Counted from the first letter of the stretch, positions 45,620 to 56,282 are shown. The stretch is DNA of 64,000 nt from Maratus speciosus (GCA_963932465.1 OZ010800.1:99963307-100027306); one strand, 5' to 3'. Program-made: numbers and translations. Notes: generated by a model from the letters alone, not told the origin.

Positions 45620-47550
45620 TACACCAGGACAACGGAGAAAAAAAAATGGATGAATGAGTGAAGGCAATACCTACACTTATGAAGAACTTTTTTTTTTTTT
45701 TTTTTTTTTTTAATAGAAAACCAAATCAAGGCAGGAGCGATCCACCACAATGCCTTTACATTAACTTAAAAAATTTAAAGTACACAAAATTCTGTGTTTA
45801 ACTGTAGCAGACTTTCTTGAGGCAGAGTACAAGTTATGTGGACCTGACCGCACAACACCTGCACGCGAAAAAGAAACTCATTAAGAATTCTGGATACAGT
45901 AGTAAGTAAGTGCAACACTGGTTGACACCTGTAGATGAATACAGAAATGCTACTATAATACTGTAGAACAAAATAAAAGAATCATTAGTATTTACTCGAT
46001 ATATATATCTTTAAGAAAAAAATAATTAGTCCAGAATATATATATCTAAAATATGTGATCATTAAATATATAAATGTTATTAAGTATATATACATGGTAA
46101 TTGAAAACCAAGTGGTCTTTAATAGCTATCAAAAAGAAACTATAATATTGGCATTCACAATGAAGGTAGTAATGAAGCTATCTAACAAATTTTGAACTGG
46201 TGCACCATATAAAAAAAAAAGTTTCCAAAAGAAAACTAACAAATGTAAATTTATAAAGAATGCCAAAAGTGAATTAAAAAATGCTGAAAAGTGCCTAGGA
46301 CTTTGAACTTAGATGATCATGATCATAACAGCATAAAATTTGAACCCTTAAAAACACTGTAAACAATACTACCTATACCTCATGATAAAACAAAAACATA
46401 ACACTCTGTACGAATATAAAAGAATAAGGTTATACCATAAGGCACAGTCGAGTTAATGGACTAAATCAGATGCATAGTATGTAACAACATACCGATTGTC
46501 AGCAAATACAGGAATGGAGATGCTTAAAATTACAACATGACATTACAATTCAAAATTACTATAGTACTTAATTATAATAAAAACAGCAAACACAAATGAA
46601 CGAACTAAGCTTCATCTTGAAAACAGAGGTTTCACATTAGTAAGCGAGCTTAGCAAAACCACAAATTTTAAGACACGAAAAATTATTTACAAATTAAAAT
46701 TTTCTTACAGAAACTTGCAGGGATGGCATATAAAATGCCACTAAATTACTCAATTTTTGTAGACAAAGAAAATAAAACGTATCTTACACAAAGTCGCTTT
46801 ACATCTTCCCTTTAATGCCAAAAGAGTCTACGCAAAGGAAACCGTCTAGCAGACTTTTTTTTCTTTTAGACTGACTAGTTAAGAAGACACATTTCAACCG
46901 ACACCTTATAATTACCCTTTAACATTAAATTGATATAGTAATTTATTTTGTTACAAGCAATACCTCAAACAAAACTCACTAAAGCTTAAGTCCAGCAATG
47001 CAATCCCGAATATGCAACTTCTTAAAATATTAATGAGATTTTAAATACAATACGTAAATTAGAATTACAAATTTTAACCACTTAACTTTACACTTAATAA
47101 AAAAAAATTATAATTGAGAACCAAAATTAACAATACTGCTAATAAATCAATGACTTTAAAAACAGAGGTCAAAGAAAAAAATAAAATTTCTTGATACTTA
47201 ATCACAGAGTCCTATAAGGAGAATGCAGAAGACATCCAAGAAGCGCCTCTCGGGCCAGTGATTAGCACTCCAAACATGTCAGAGCAACACCAGCGCTTAG
47301 AAAGGTGGCCGGCCGTTCCACACACAGGTGGCAACTGTAAGACAGGTCTGCAAAGGATAATAGATTAATAATAAAGAAAGTCACACCGAGGTTTGTTTTT
47401 TTTATGTTTTTGTCGAAGAGCATACTCAGACTGGACATTTGTATTCGAAGGGTTTGACACCCTAGAATTCTGACGAGAAGTGCTAGGTTGTACCTGAGCA
47501 GAAGCAGTGGGGGTAACTGGTTGAACCTGGTGAGAATTCGTAGACTTAGT
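45620..47550 (-). other. 3' untranslated interior of element C
   Basis: About 1.9 kb between the integrase stop and the 3' LTR, AT-rich, with an A-run on the minus strand (45689-45711). No env-like frame with a signal peptide or membrane anchor is visible. Directly next to the LTR the minus strand reads pyrimidine-rich rather than purine-rich, so the expected polypurine tract is not recognisable. Confidence 0.6.
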
Positions 47551-49068
47551 TCATTTCTGTTTACGCTTATGTAATTTTTCGATCCGATCAGTATGTACAA
47601 GGAGCGGTGAAGCTTTGGTATCGTCTTGAGACCTAATCTGAAGTAGGGCTGGAGAAATGATTTTCTGTACAGTATATGGACCCCGAATTCTCTTTTCAAA
47701 CACACTAGGGAACTTTACATAAACCGTATCACCCACTTCAATTTTTGAGAACTTTCTGTTAAGACGAGATTCAGCATACAAATCTTGACGGGTATTTTCA
47801 TTATTTGTGTATGCATATGAGTAGACTTTATCGAGACTTTTTGCAATATTTGCAACTTCTTTATTACCACTAATGTGCCATGTCGGTTCACTTTTGTAGT
47901 TATAATATATATCACTTATCTCTCGACCAATGTGTAAAAAATTTGATGAGAATTTAGTTGCTGGATGCATGGTCGAATTGTAAATCGACTGATGTATTTT
48001 TACAGCAGTGAAAATATCAAAACCTAGAGAAGCCATGGTTGTAATGGACGACTTAATTTGAGTGTTCACTCTTTCAGAAATTCCATTGGCCTGGGGGTGC
48101 GAAATAGACGTGTGTTTGAGATAAATACCTAGCAATTTACTTAGGGAGTGCAACAAATCACTGGTAAATTGACTGCCTTGATCACTCAAAAAGATTTCAG
48201 GTCTTCCGTGTGTGGCAATGTAATGCAACAGAGCTTTAGAAACAGCTTGAGCAGTAATGTTGTTCAGAAGATATATTTCAGTATATCTTGAAAAATGATC
48301 GGTAACAGTAAGCAGATGTGAACCTTTAATGGGACCAAGAATGTCCATAGAGACTTTCTGATTAGGGGCCGTTGGAACAGGAGCAGGCAAAAGTGGCGCC
48401 TTGTTGTTTTTATGATGTTTATGTAACATGCATGTCTCGCATGATTTGACAAAATTATACGCATCAGAAACAAAGTGCTGCCAAGTAAAGCGTTTACGTA
48501 AATTCTGCAAAGCCTTATGGATACCAGCGTGCGAAATGTGAGCAATGGTAAGAGCCTGGAGAGAGGGTGGAAGTACGGCTCTATGCAAATCCGTATTTTC
48601 ATACGAATATTTTTTGAAAAAGCAAAGAAATTCGCTCACAGGATGTAGATAGTATCCCTTAAGTTTTTTGCCCCTCTTGCCCCTATGCAAATCCTGAATA
48701 ATTTGCTTTAGTTTAGTATCCGCCAACTGTTCTTTTAGAATAGTTTCGTCTAGGATTTCTAAAATAGGGTCTTGAGTATTTGCTTGATCAATGGCGTTCA
48801 CAAAGTGATCAGAGCCTTGGCTAACATTTTGAAAGTTATCCTGTGATGCCAAAAATTGTGATTGAATATCATTATGTAAATCATTTTTGCTATTAACAAC
48901 TGGTAAAGGTTCCGACGATGTAAGAAGCTCTGGATTAGTGGTGAGATCCTGAGTTAGCGGACTTGTCGGACAACGACTAAGATAATCAGCTAACACATTT
49001 TGTTTTCCTGGGATATGTTCAAAATTGAATGTATACTGGGACAGCTCCATGAGCCATCTTGTTGTCAC
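47551..49068 (-). CDS. pol: RNase H C-terminus and integrase of element C
   Basis: Open frame of 505 codons, the downstream part of pol cut from RT/RNase H by one stop. Residues 1-32 (FEHIPGKQNVLADYLSR) are the end of RNase H. The integrase zinc-binding domain follows at about 177-216: HISHAGIH, then CETC at 210-213. The catalytic core has Asp242 (MDILGP), Asp296 (LSDQGSQFTS) and Glu332 (HPQANGISERVN), the D,D-35-E triad. The C-terminal part (about 455-500) has VGDTVYVKFPSVFEKRIRGP followed by YTVQKI, a GPY/F-type module. The integrase inserts cDNA and makes the 5-bp duplication seen here. All catalytic residues are intact. There is no genuine start codon since this is part of a polyprotein. 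Confidence 0.93.
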   Translation of the reverse strand: MTTRWLMELSQYTFNFEHIPGKQNVLADYLSRCPTSPLTQDLTTNPELLTSSEPLPVVNSKNDLHNDIQSQFLASQDNFQNVSQGSDHFVNAIDQANTQDPILEILDETILKEQLADTKLKQIIQDLHRGKRGKKLKGYYLHPVSEFLCFFKKYSYENTDLHRAVLPPSLQALTIAHISHAGIHKALQNLRKRFTWQHFVSDAYNFVKSCETCMLHKHHKNNKAPLLPAPVPTAPNQKVSMDILGPIKGSHLLTVTDHFSRYTEIYLLNNITAQAVSKALLHYIATHGRPEIFLSDQGSQFTSDLLHSLSKLLGIYLKHTSISHPQANGISERVNTQIKSSITTMASLGFDIFTAVKIHQSIYNSTMHPATKFSSNFLHIGREISDIYYNYKSEPTWHISGNKEVANIAKSLDKVYSYAYTNNENTRQDLYAESRLNRKFSKIEVGDTVYVKFPSVFEKRIRGPYTVQKIISPALLQIRSQDDTKASPLLVHTDRIEKLHKRKQK

Positions 49069-49095
49069 ATCAACTGGTGAACTTAACTTTTTATA

Positions 49096-50340
49096 TTAAT
49101 TAAGAGGCTTGGCATCAGAAAGTACTGTGAATTGTTTATTAAACAAGTAATATTTGAATGACGTAATTCCTTTATATATTGCATATAACTCTAATTTAAT
49201 AGGAGGAAATTTCTTTTCGGATTCGGTAAGTAATTTAGAATAATATGACACAGGCAGTAGTATGCCATTTCTTCTTTGCATCAAAATTGCAGAGATGGCC
49301 TGTTTAGATGCGTCAGTATTGACGAAAATCTTTTCATCCCAATTTGGTAGATGTAACACAGGCTTCTGAAAAAAAACTTTCTGAAGTGACTGGAAGGCAG
49401 TTTGTTGGTGTTCACTCCACTCAAATTTTATTTTTGGTTTAGTTACGTGTATAAGTGGAGCGACGAGATCAGAAAAGGAAGGGATAAGAGCTCGGTAGAA
49501 CGAGCAGAGTCCAACAAAACCCTTAGTCTGTCTCTTCGTTTTTGGAGTTGGAAACTCAATTATTTTAGAAATATTACTCTCAATAGGGGAAACTTTATGG
49601 TCTTTAATGTTAAATCCCAGAAAATTTATGTCAGTTTGAAAAAGTGAAGATTTTTCTGGCGAAAGCGTAACATTGTTCTTTATGAAAACATCTGTTATTT
49701 TATTTAATTTGTCTAACATTTCTTGGAACGAATTTGCACCGACCACCATATCATCCTGATATGAAAAACAAGAGTCAACACCAGATTGCTGGATGAGAGT
49801 GTCAATCAGTTCCTGAAACGTAGAAGCAGCTGTTTTTAAACCAAAGACCAGAACTTTAAATGTAAAAACTCCCCAAGGGGTAATAAATGAAAGTTTGTCC
49901 TGAAACTCATTCGGTACAGCAATTTGCCAATAGGCTGAAGAAAGGTCTAAGGTGGTGAAATACTTATACTTAGACAATTGTAGCAACAAGTTTGAAATTT
50001 TAGGGAGGGGGTACGAGGATGGAATAATAATGGCGTTAAGTAACCTTAGATCCAAAGCAAGCCTATATTTTTGAGGTTGTGAAGGATGCGTTCTTTTCTT
50101 TTTCACCAACAACATGGGACAGGCCCACGAAGAATTTGCCCGCTTAATTATGTTTGCTTTTAACATATCTTGAATTTGGTCTAGGGCTTCCTGTTCTAGT
50201 TCTTGATGGACCGGAAAAGGAAGTGCTTTAATAGGGTGAGAATTAAGCAAATCAATATGAGGCGAAACTAAGTCAGTTTTCCCAATGGTGTCTAATGATT
50301 TAGAAAACGCCTGAGCTTTACTACATAAAAGTTTAACCAA
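49096..50340 (-). CDS. pol: reverse transcriptase and RNase H of element C
   Basis: 414-codon open segment bounded by TAA stops, each replacing a sense codon in the polyprotein (50350-50352 upstream, 49096-49098 downstream). RT motifs in order: CPMLLVKKK (74-82), YRLALDLRLLN (92-102), SSYPLPKI (108-115), LDLSSAYWQI (131-140), PWGVFTFKVLVFGLKTAAST (155-174), SYQDDMVVG (193-201, catalytic Asp-Asp), LSPEKS and FLGFNI. RNase H begins near FVNTDASKQAISAILMQ and reaches TVLSDAKPLN at the end. Copies element RNA into DNA. Apart from the two stops it looks intact. Confidence 0.93.
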   Translation of the reverse strand: MVKLLCSKAQAFSKSLDTIGKTDLVSPHIDLLNSHPIKALPFPVHQELEQEALDQIQDMLKANIIKRANSSWACPMLLVKKKRTHPSQPQKYRLALDLRLLNAIIIPSSYPLPKISNLLLQLSKYKYFTTLDLSSAYWQIAVPNEFQDKLSFITPWGVFTFKVLVFGLKTAASTFQELIDTLIQQSGVDSCFSYQDDMVVGANSFQEMLDKLNKITDVFIKNNVTLSPEKSSLFQTDINFLGFNIKDHKVSPIESNISKIIEFPTPKTKRQTKGFVGLCSFYRALIPSFSDLVAPLIHVTKPKIKFEWSEHQQTAFQSLQKVFFQKPVLHLPNWDEKIFVNTDASKQAISAILMQRRNGILLPVSYYSKLLTESEKKFPPIKLELYAIYKGITSFKYYLFNKQFTVLSDAKPLN

Positions 50341-50349
50341 CTCCTCACG

Positions 50350-51075
50350 TTATTCCTGAGTAAGATGTCCCAGCTTAAAGTCATCAGCCGAAAGTTCTTT
50401 AATTCGCTTATTAATAACCTCATCAGAAGGGACAATTAAGTTACATTGATGTTGTTCCTCGTTTTCAAAAGTATACCTCTGAATATCTTCATCGGTTACG
50501 TTATACAAAGTACCCAATTTAGCATTTTTATTCGAATGGACAACTTTATCCGAAATGTTTTGAAGAACGACGATAAAAGCATTTTTTAGGTGTGACAACG
50601 AGTGTAGCGATTCATGGCCTATAATTTTTGAGTTCTTAACTGTTGGCCTGAAAAGAAGATATTCACTTGGCTCAACTGAAAATTTAGCACGAACATAGGC
50701 ACATGACTTCTTGGGAATCCTAACTTTTCTAAAGTTTTGAACAACTATTTCATGATCAACTTCAGACAATTTATTACCACCCGATTCACTGTCATCCCGT
50801 ACAGACACCGCGGTACAGTCAGTAACATCACTTGACAAGGAAGTGTCGTTGATATAACTGTACTCTTTTTTTTGAGAATCTTTGATGAATGGAATGACTA
50901 AATCTTGCAGCAAAGCAGAATTAAACACGGGTGTGATAGACATGTTATATTTCTGCATAAAGTCGTACCCTAAAATAATTCGAAAGTCATTACCAATATT
51001 GGCAATATAAAAGTTGTGTTTAAAGAAAAGATTGTCAATTTTAAATGACAACATAATACATCCCTTAAACTCCAC
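50350..51075 (-). CDS. pol: protease C-terminal part and linker to RT, element C
   Basis: 241-codon segment in the same frame as RT and integrase. It begins just after the protease core. FRIILGYDFMQKYNMSI (about residues 29-45) matches the Ile-Ile-Leu-Gly-x-Asp-Phe element that closes retropepsin folds. The rest is a low-similarity linker ending in LSADDFKLGHLTQE, which parallels LSANDFNPTHLSSN in element B. Ends at the TAA at 50350. Confidence 0.8.
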   Translation of the reverse strand: MEFKGCIMLSFKIDNLFFKHNFYIANIGNDFRIILGYDFMQKYNMSITPVFNSALLQDLVIPFIKDSQKKEYSYINDTSLSSDVTDCTAVSVRDDSESGGNKLSEVDHEIVVQNFRKVRIPKKSCAYVRAKFSVEPSEYLLFRPTVKNSKIIGHESLHSLSHLKNAFIVVLQNISDKVVHSNKNAKLGTLYNVTDEDIQRYTFENEEQHQCNLIVPSDEVINKRIKELSADDFKLGHLTQE

Positions 51076-51098
51076 TATCGAATTAATTGTAGATATAT

Positions 51099-51314
51099 TT
51101 ACTTTATTAGATAGATACTGGAAATTAATTCATCCTTTATTGACCTAAAGTGCCCATCATCAATCAAAGATAATGTTGATCCACTGTCCAGGAGGGTGGG
51201 GACTTTAACCTTATTTAACTTCAGCTGGATACATGGTAGTCTTGCCCTAGTATGAAATGTACTACAGATACGATGGTCAGTATTTACTATAGTCTCACTG
51301 TTATTTATAAACAT
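51099..51314 (-). pseudogene. pro: protease active-site segment of element C, frame-shifted
   Basis: The reading VPTLLDSGSTLSLIDDGHF contains the Asp-Ser-Gly catalytic triplet of retroviral aspartic proteases. It is in a different frame from 50350-51075. The switch occurs within about 51076-51100, where the T/A-rich sequence suggests a one-base indel. Confidence 0.85.
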
Positions 51315-51415
51315 GTCCTCAGTTTGAGATAGGCTATTTGAATAGGCAGGATTATCAGTTTGAATTACCTTATTGAATACCGGCTTCTTTATAAGAGGAG
51401 AGATCGGAGCGCCAG

Positions 51416-52290
51416 TTACCTCCGTCTCTCTGAGTAGTTTAAATTATGACGAGTTTTTTTAGGAGACTTAGATTTAGACTTTGGCAATTTATTATCTTTA
51501 ACTTTGTTACTATTTATGCAACTATTTTCTATCAATGCCTGAAATTTAAAGCAATCTTTCATAACATGGCCTCTGGTTGCACAAAATGAACACGTGTCAA
51601 ACTTCGCACTACGCAATCTTTGCCTAGAATTACTATTTCTTTGACTAAAATTTTGCTGGTGTTTCTGCTTTTTTTCCTGAAAAATTTTACTAGGACTAGG
51701 TTGAAACCCCTTATCCTGCGTATGACCTAAATGAAAAATCGGTTCAACCGGAGCATTTTCGGTTTCACAATCAAGTGAATAAATTACAAGCAATTGTTCG
51801 GTTCTATCAATAGCAGACTCAAAGGAATTAACTTTTTCCTCCAATAGTTTAAATTTGATATTCTTGGGCAATTTTTTTAAGAAATAGTTAAATGCTATTG
51901 AATCAAGAGTTGTATTATCAAATGATGGGAAAGCGAATCTGCATAGCTTACGAATTCTACATGCAAATGCACGGGGACTCTCATTAACGAGCATTGAACA
52001 CTTGTCCAATTGGTCAGAAGCTTTACATTTATCGTATTTTCTCCCGAAAAACTTTATAAATTCATCTCTAACCTTAGCCAGAGAGTCAAAATTCTGGTTT
52101 ACCTTTGCATCCAAGTAAAAATTCAAGGCCTGATCCTGAATTTTAGATTTTAAAATAGCAAGTATCTCTCTATCTGAATAATTATTCAATTCCTTAACTT
52201 CGGTTAACTGGTCAAAGAAGAATTCAACCGTTTCTGGAGAACCAGAATATGGCTGAATTGAAATTTTTGTGGAACTGACTTAGGAGGCAT
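51416..52290 (-). pseudogene. gag: gag of element C
   Basis: The natural start is probably the ATG at 52290 (MPPKSVPQKF); a one-base loss in an A/T run at about 52260-52268 breaks the frame. From 52255 down to 51416 it is open. The capsid-like part has KSKIQDQALNFYLDAKV, ESPRAFACRIRKLCRFAFP and LKKLPKNIKFKLLEEKV. A basic tail follows, with a zinc knuckle CSFCATRGHVMKDC (CX2CX4HX4C) near 51570-51610 and a Lys/Arg-rich C-terminus. Gag assembles the particle and binds RNA. A short gap and frame change separate it from protease. The element B gag shows the same arrangement. Confidence 0.88.
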
Positions 52291-52391
52291 GGCTAAATTC
52301 TCTATTTCCTTTTAAACTGAAAGTTTAACATTCGCTTTTAAATCAAAAAGCGGTAAGAGAAAATTAACTTTACCGAGTAAAAAAAAATCAA

Positions 52392-52428
<37 letters not shown>

Positions 52429-53082
52429 TTATATTAAAGATAAACCTGCACAAAGTTCAATTTCTATCTAACTCATAAAACTTAATTTATTACTTGGCTA
52501 TATGCTTGAAAAAATCATAACGGTTATACAAAATACACAACTTACACACAATACTTAAATATGCATGTAACTTAAATATGCATGTCACTCCAATTACTCA
52601 ATAACTTCTCATTTATTTCCATTTATAAAAGTGCATCAATATATACTGCAAGTGTGTCAAAGTGTACTAACAAGTGATGTCCAGAAGGGAATAAAATTCA
52701 AAAGTTTTACAAATAATTTCAGCCAAAAACAAAACCATTGTCAACTTCGTAAAAAGACGATTGATAAATGTTCCTCTCCCCCTCTTTTCCTTTATTCAAA
52801 ATATACTACTATAATTTTTCTTTTTCAATGAATACATATCCCTATTATTTTAACAATATATAGAAGCACTCCTGAACATATGCAAATAAGCCTGACAAAA
52901 CAGCACTCTTAAAAAAAAGCAAAAAGATACATCTTTCATACCTTGAAAGCTGAAGAGGTCCCACGGTTTAGAAATCCTATATTCCCTTTCAAACTTCACA
53001 AAACCCAGTCAAAATATCACTTGTACGATCGAAATATCGACAAAACATTCCACAGTTCACAGAAGAAGGTCACGGTAACATC
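52291..53082 (-). other. 5' leader of element C with primer-binding site
   Basis: Contains a 34-base poly-T (52394-52427; poly-A on the coding strand) shortly upstream of gag. Two bases inside the 5' LTR the minus strand reads TGTTACCGTGACC (about 53068-53080). This resembles a primer-binding site for tRNA-Arg (TGGCGACCGTGAC in 412/mdg1-type elements) with a deletion and mismatches; the similarity is my recollection and needs alignment. Confidence 0.55.
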
Positions 53083-54155
53083 TGTCGTGTTAAAATTAAT
53101 GCTGGTTGGTTGGCTAAGCCAGCATAAATTGTTAAAGGTTGATAATTGAAAATCTACTTGAAAAGTAAGACATGCATTCATAGAATGCGATGGATGGTTG
53201 GTTGGATAAGCTCAGAGTTAATTCAAGCTTGACTTGAAAAACTAATCTGAAAGGGTTTAAAGTTTCAATGTTTTAATTAAACTTAATGGCGCTTTACTCC
53301 AACCTAAAGGAAATTTCAGTTACAAGAGTCCAATAAAATCTTGCGTATAGTAGATCCGAGACATTGCGTTGTGTTTTCTTAAAAAATATATATCCAGTGG
53401 CAATAACTAGGTTACTGGGAAGTTTTACTTCCATGAACTTGTGTTGTGACGATCGATAAAAACAAAATGACTGGACATTCAAAGTTCATTCGAACATTCA
53501 TATTTATTGAAGTTTTAATAATCCAGTATGTATGTTAGGCATTGTGGTAGGACTAATTTACGAGAGACAAAATTCAAAATATATCGGCACCACTGCAGCT
53601 TAATGAAAAGGCAACAAAAAAAACTATACAACGATACTTTAAAAAACGGTCACCATATCACCTTTCCCATAGTCATCTTCATTGTCAGTGAGTGTCCATC
53701 ATGCACAGCGACCTCCAAACGTATATTCTGAAGATATCAGGGAGTGGAAACACATCTCATGCTGCAAGAATCCGCTTCCTTTTTGCTCCAACTTGCTTTT
53801 CTCCATCACAAGCGAAACCCGCTGATTATAAGCACGGCAAGGGTTGCCAACACAAAAAGGCAAACCGCCACAACGCGTGCCAAGGAATTAATGAAAAACC
53901 ATGGAGAATACGGGAAACGCTAAACTCCGCGGGCTAATACGCCAAACGTGGCAGACAGACAACGCGAAGTGAAAGTCAAAGTAGGCAAAACTGGAGATCG
54001 CAAGTATTGCGAAAGGAACGACTCACCTGGGCGATAACTGGTAAGACCTAGGGGATTGGTGGACAAAAGGAATGCCTAGCTTGAGTTCAAACGAACTCAA
54101 GGCGCAAAACTGAATAATGGGGGAAAACCAAGGTATCAAGGTCGTGATTACGACA
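53083..54155 (-). repeat. 5' LTR of element C
   Basis: 1,073 bp, the same sequence as the 3' LTR apart from about twenty differences. Followed on the plus side by the GTAAC duplication at 54156-54160. Confidence 0.92.
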
Positions 54156-54305
54156 GTAACAGAGGAAGAATATGTAATAGAAAACAATTTATGCGACAAT
54201 TTACCTCATGATATATCTGTTGAGGTTGAGCTTTCCGTACATTCAAAATCAAAAGTTGACGAAGAAATATGTGATTTACTAATTAAAAAAAGAAGAAAAA
54301 ATTAA
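54156..54305 (+). pseudogene. piggyBac-like transposase acidic region, part right of element C
   Basis: Reads VTEEEYVIENNLCDNLPHDI followed by Ser-Val-Glu-Val-Glu-Leu, the acidic and Val-rich stretch characteristic of the N-terminal third of piggyBac-type transposases. It ends Lys-Lys-Arg-Arg-Lys-Asn-stop. It is in frame with the fragment ending at 44545, which confirms that element C landed in this gene fragment. Confidence 0.6.
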
Positions 54306-54764
54306 ACGTATAAAAATTGTTCATCCGCCTTTTATGTAAAATAGAGAGAAAAAATAATGAAATTATAAAAAATACAGAGATATGTAATGAAAATGCTTAT
54401 AAAAAAGTAAGTTTTTTTTTCATTATAAATGTAAATGTTTATTATAATTGTAGATGTAATTTATCTCATTTTCTCATAAAATGTCTGTTTCAGAATGATA
54501 TAGTCTTTTTTATTTTAAAAGAATTGAAAAATAACTGTTATAACTACACGAAGGCAAAAGGATATATTTTTTTTAAATTTACCCCCCCCCCCCCATTAAG
54601 CGCCATTGCTCCCATTTCGGGAACATGCTGTTTTTCATAAATAATCAATTTTTTTTTTTAATTTTGTTTTTCAGAAGTACTTCAATAATATCATGTTCAT
54701 TAAGAAAAAATAATGATTCCATAAAAAAATCGGCTAATTTATATAGCGGCGCTTAATGGGTTAA

Positions 54765-55925
54765 TCATATATTTATGAATATTAAAAAAAACCACTGATG
54801 GTGTTTTGTTAAAGTAATATATTTTGGCAAAGATCACTTTTAGAAATTGCACTTAGAATAACCTGAAGTTAACGTAATTTTGCTTTAAAAAATCATCTAA
54901 ATATTTCGATGATATAGTTTTGATATCGTACGTCTTATTAAAGATAGATTTTAGCTAATAATTTATTTAAAAAATATTATCCTAAAAAACATTTCAATAC
55001 GGTGTCTAATATTGTAATAAAAATGACCGAAGCAGTGACAAACTAAAATGCATTCATTTCTCAGATTAGGGACTTATTGACAGGATGTTTGCCAGTGTTT
55101 GTTTAAATATTGAACTCCGCTACGAACGATCATCCGACATGGAGTGTTATGCAATTGTTGCACTGTTTTTTTTTTCCTATTTTGACGGTTGGAAGGTGCT
55201 AAATATCAGGCCATCAAGTATAAAACTTGTGATTAAAAAAAGGTAGATTATCAGCGGGGCAATCTTCCACCAATAAATTTTAGAAATTTTCATCTAATAT
55301 AATAGCCATATACCTGAAAAATTAATGTCATGAATAACACAACAATATTTTTATTCACCGGTGGACGTTTTTCCCATTCATAATCTAGTCCTTTTCGAAT
55401 CACAAGTTTAATACTTGATGATCTAATAGAAATAACTATGTCGTTTGAAACCAACGGCCCTTAGACAAGTAAGAAAGCCTTGACGGGCATGACGAAAACG
55501 TCACATATAGCAGGGAAAACGAAGAAAAAAACAGCGGCACTCCGGGATCGCCAATAGAAGTGAAACTTCAACAATTAAGTGTGTGTTTTTTAATCGTCAG
55601 GAAATGTTTTATTGAGCAGGAAATACTTTTAAATGTAGTGTTTTTTATTCATTATTATAAACTATTACTACCAAAATTATATTACAATTTTCATAGTAAT
55701 ATAATTTAACTATACATTACATATAAATAAACATTAATAATTTGTAATACATATTATTATATTAAATTATATTATTAAATTATACATGTACATATAAATA
55801 AACAAATTTTCGTACAAAAATTCTCGTATTGCATTTAAAGATTTATCCGGTGAAATATACTCAATGTATGTTCAATACTATCCAAAAGTATTTTTATTAA
55901 TGAATACAATACCACAATTATATTA
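54765..55925. other. AT-rich DNA, no gene seen
   Basis: No domain-bearing frame and no terminal repeats recognised. Confidence 0.45.
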
Positions 55926-56282
55926 CGCTTGGCGCGCTAGTGTCTATGTGCTAAAATGCTAGCATGTCGGTTACGTAACAGTGACTCCAAACCAGTGGCT
56001 TTTCTCCATCTAAAAAAAAGCTCAACGCGCCTAAAGAAGTTTTCGAAAACTGATAATGTGTGTGTTTGTGTTCCTGTGTTAACGCCGGGAGAAAAAATGA
56101 ATTTTAGCTTCGTTCTTCTTTTGCGGATTGAGCTGAAGAGGGAAAAGTTCCTGTCATTCACCGCTTGGCGCGCTAGTGTCTATGTGTCAAAATGCTAGCA
56201 TGTCGGTTACGTAACAGTGTCTGCAAATCAGTGGTTTTTCTCCATCTCAAAAAAAGCTCAACGCACCTAAAGAAGTTTTCAC
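55926..56282. repeat. direct repeat pair of ~119 bp, 236-bp period
   Basis: CGCTTGGCGCGCTAGTGTCT begins both copies (55926 and 56162). They remain similar through the end phrase CCTAAAGAAGTTTTC (about 56028-56044 and 56267-56281), with few mismatches. Short frames on both strands repeat with them and are not called. Confidence 0.75.

Larger units (their letters stand above)
44546..54155 (-). mobile_element. Ty3/gypsy LTR retrotransposon C, full length, minus strand
   Basis: LTRs of 1,074 and 1,073 bp (44546-45619 and 53083-54155) have TGTCGT...ACGACA ends. The perfect 5-bp duplication GTAAC lies at 44541-44545 and 54156-54160. On the minus strand the order is 5' LTR, gag with zinc knuckle, protease, RT, RNase H, integrase, a long 3' untranslated part and the 3' LTR. 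The order protease-RT-RNase H-integrase defines Ty3/gypsy. Two in-frame stops and at least two frameshifts make it defective. The LTRs differ at roughly twenty positions by eye. Sequence phrases in gag and RT resemble element B, so they are relatives. No env-like frame was found. Confidence 0.93.
43506..54760 (+). mobile_element. piggyBac-like element with TTAA ends, split by LTR element C
   Basis: The left end CCCATTAAGCGCC begins at 43506 and the exact inverse GGCGCTTAATGGG ends at 54760. TTAA lies at 43502-43505 and 54761-54764, the piggyBac target. Without element C (44546-54155) and one GTAAC copy, the length is about 1.6 kb. Remnants of an N-terminal transposase region lie on both sides of the insertion, but no catalytic domain is present, so it was already a deleted, non-autonomous copy. 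A direct-orientation copy of the left end, without TTAA, lies at 54591-54620. Either a related miniature element or an internal subterminal duplication could explain it. Confidence 0.8.

Noticed and set aside
47262..47705. 147-codon minus frame after the integrase, candidate env or accessory gene
   Set aside because: It overlaps the end of the integrase frame and lacks a convincing signal peptide plus membrane anchor; composition fits out-of-frame reading.
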